Source: Pseudomonadota bacterium (lineage in GTDB: Bacteria; Pseudomonadota; Gammaproteobacteria; Xanthomonadales; Xanthomonadaceae). From it: a stretch of DNA of 24,173 nt. The translations under genes and the position numbers were made by a program. Position 1 is the first letter of the stretch. Each line of letters opens with the position of its first letter. Location: NCBI GenBank assembly GCA_023386795.1, contig JAEWJB010000024.1, forward strand, positions 1-24,173, read 5' to 3'. The notes below the pieces were generated by a model, which saw only the letters and a program-made list of their open reading frames with translations, was not told where the DNA came from and ran no database searches. This document shows positions 24,095-24,173 of the stretch, piece after piece.

Positions 24095-24113
24095 AAAAAC
24101 CGGGCGAGCCCGG
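24095..24113 (-). other. Short GC hairpin with T-run in the groESL leader
   Basis: On the minus strand CCGGGC-TC-GCCCGG (24113-24100) is followed by five T (24099-24095). If the sigma-32 promoter starts RNA near 24116, this hairpin forms the very 5' end of the heat-shock message and could protect it. Alternatively it is a small terminator for transcription entering from the right. Which of these applies cannot be told here. Confidence 0.45.
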
Positions 24114-24122
24114 ATGACTGCA

Positions 24123-24150
24123 AGATGGGGCGGGCGCCGGCGCTTTCAAG
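24123..24150 (-). promoter_or_regulatory. Sigma-32 (heat-shock) promoter of groESL
   Basis: On the minus strand CTTGAAA (24150-24144), a 13-base spacer and CCCCATCT (24130-24123) match the sigma-32 consensus CTTGAA / CCCCATNT almost perfectly. It lies about 115 bases before the groES start and upstream of the CIRCE-overlapped promoter, giving the operon two separately controlled starts. Right of it, GGCTGC/GCAGCC (24151-24166) is a small hairpin at the window edge of unknown role. Confidence 0.85.
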
Positions 24151-24173
24151 GGCTGCCGGCGCAGCCGGGGTAG

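Overview
The window is GC-rich chromosomal DNA from a gammaproteobacterium, most likely a Xanthomonadaceae/Lysobacteraceae member (Lysobacter, Luteimonas, Pseudoxanthomonas or Stenotrophomonas type). The reasons are the overall base composition, a GTAG-type REP palindrome of the sort known from that family, and the protein families present. I see no mobile element, tRNA, rRNA or CRISPR array. Most of it is ordinary core genome, and the more interesting signals lie between genes.

Layout. 1-2363: aceE (pyruvate dehydrogenase E1), minus strand, cut by the left edge. 2660-5465: a three-gene operon with overlapping stops and starts, encoding a membrane SpoIIE/RsbU-type phosphatase, an RsbW-like HATPase and an RsbV-like STAS protein, i.e. 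a complete partner-switching module. 5486-6445: an exported DUF1028 protein, minus strand. 6637-8216: a PadR regulator with a histidine-rich N-terminus, translationally coupled to a siderophore-interacting flavin reductase. This resembles the E. coli YqjI/YqjH (NfeR/NfeF) pair, and paired CGATATATC sites lie upstream. 8324-9700: a YceI-type lipoprotein and a RutE-like nitroreductase, both minus strand. 9797-11385: an ELM1/DUF1022 protein and a VUT/YhhQ-type transporter. 11412-14231: glnE, minus strand.

14432-18937: two tandem paralogous proteins of about 735 residues, each with one N-terminal membrane anchor and a long repetitive periplasmic part. They look AsmA-like and I do not recognise them as a characterised family. 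19114-20631: a succinate/acetate-type CoA-transferase, plus strand. 20636-21706: aroG-type DAHP synthase, minus strand. 22028-24009: groEL and groES, minus strand, with heat-shock control upstream.

The strongest non-coding finding is upstream of the DAHP synthase. A 27-codon leader peptide carries Phe-Tyr-Phe-Trp-Tyr-Tyr-Gly-Phe. It is followed by a perfect pause-type hairpin and an intrinsic terminator, and the RNA has a competing antiterminator pairing. This is a textbook-shaped transcription attenuator that should sense all three aromatic amino acids. The groESL upstream region carries both a sigma-32-type promoter and a CIRCE-like operator laid over a sigma-70-type promoter. Two GTAG-type palindromes supply the TAG stop codons of the STAS gene and of glnE.
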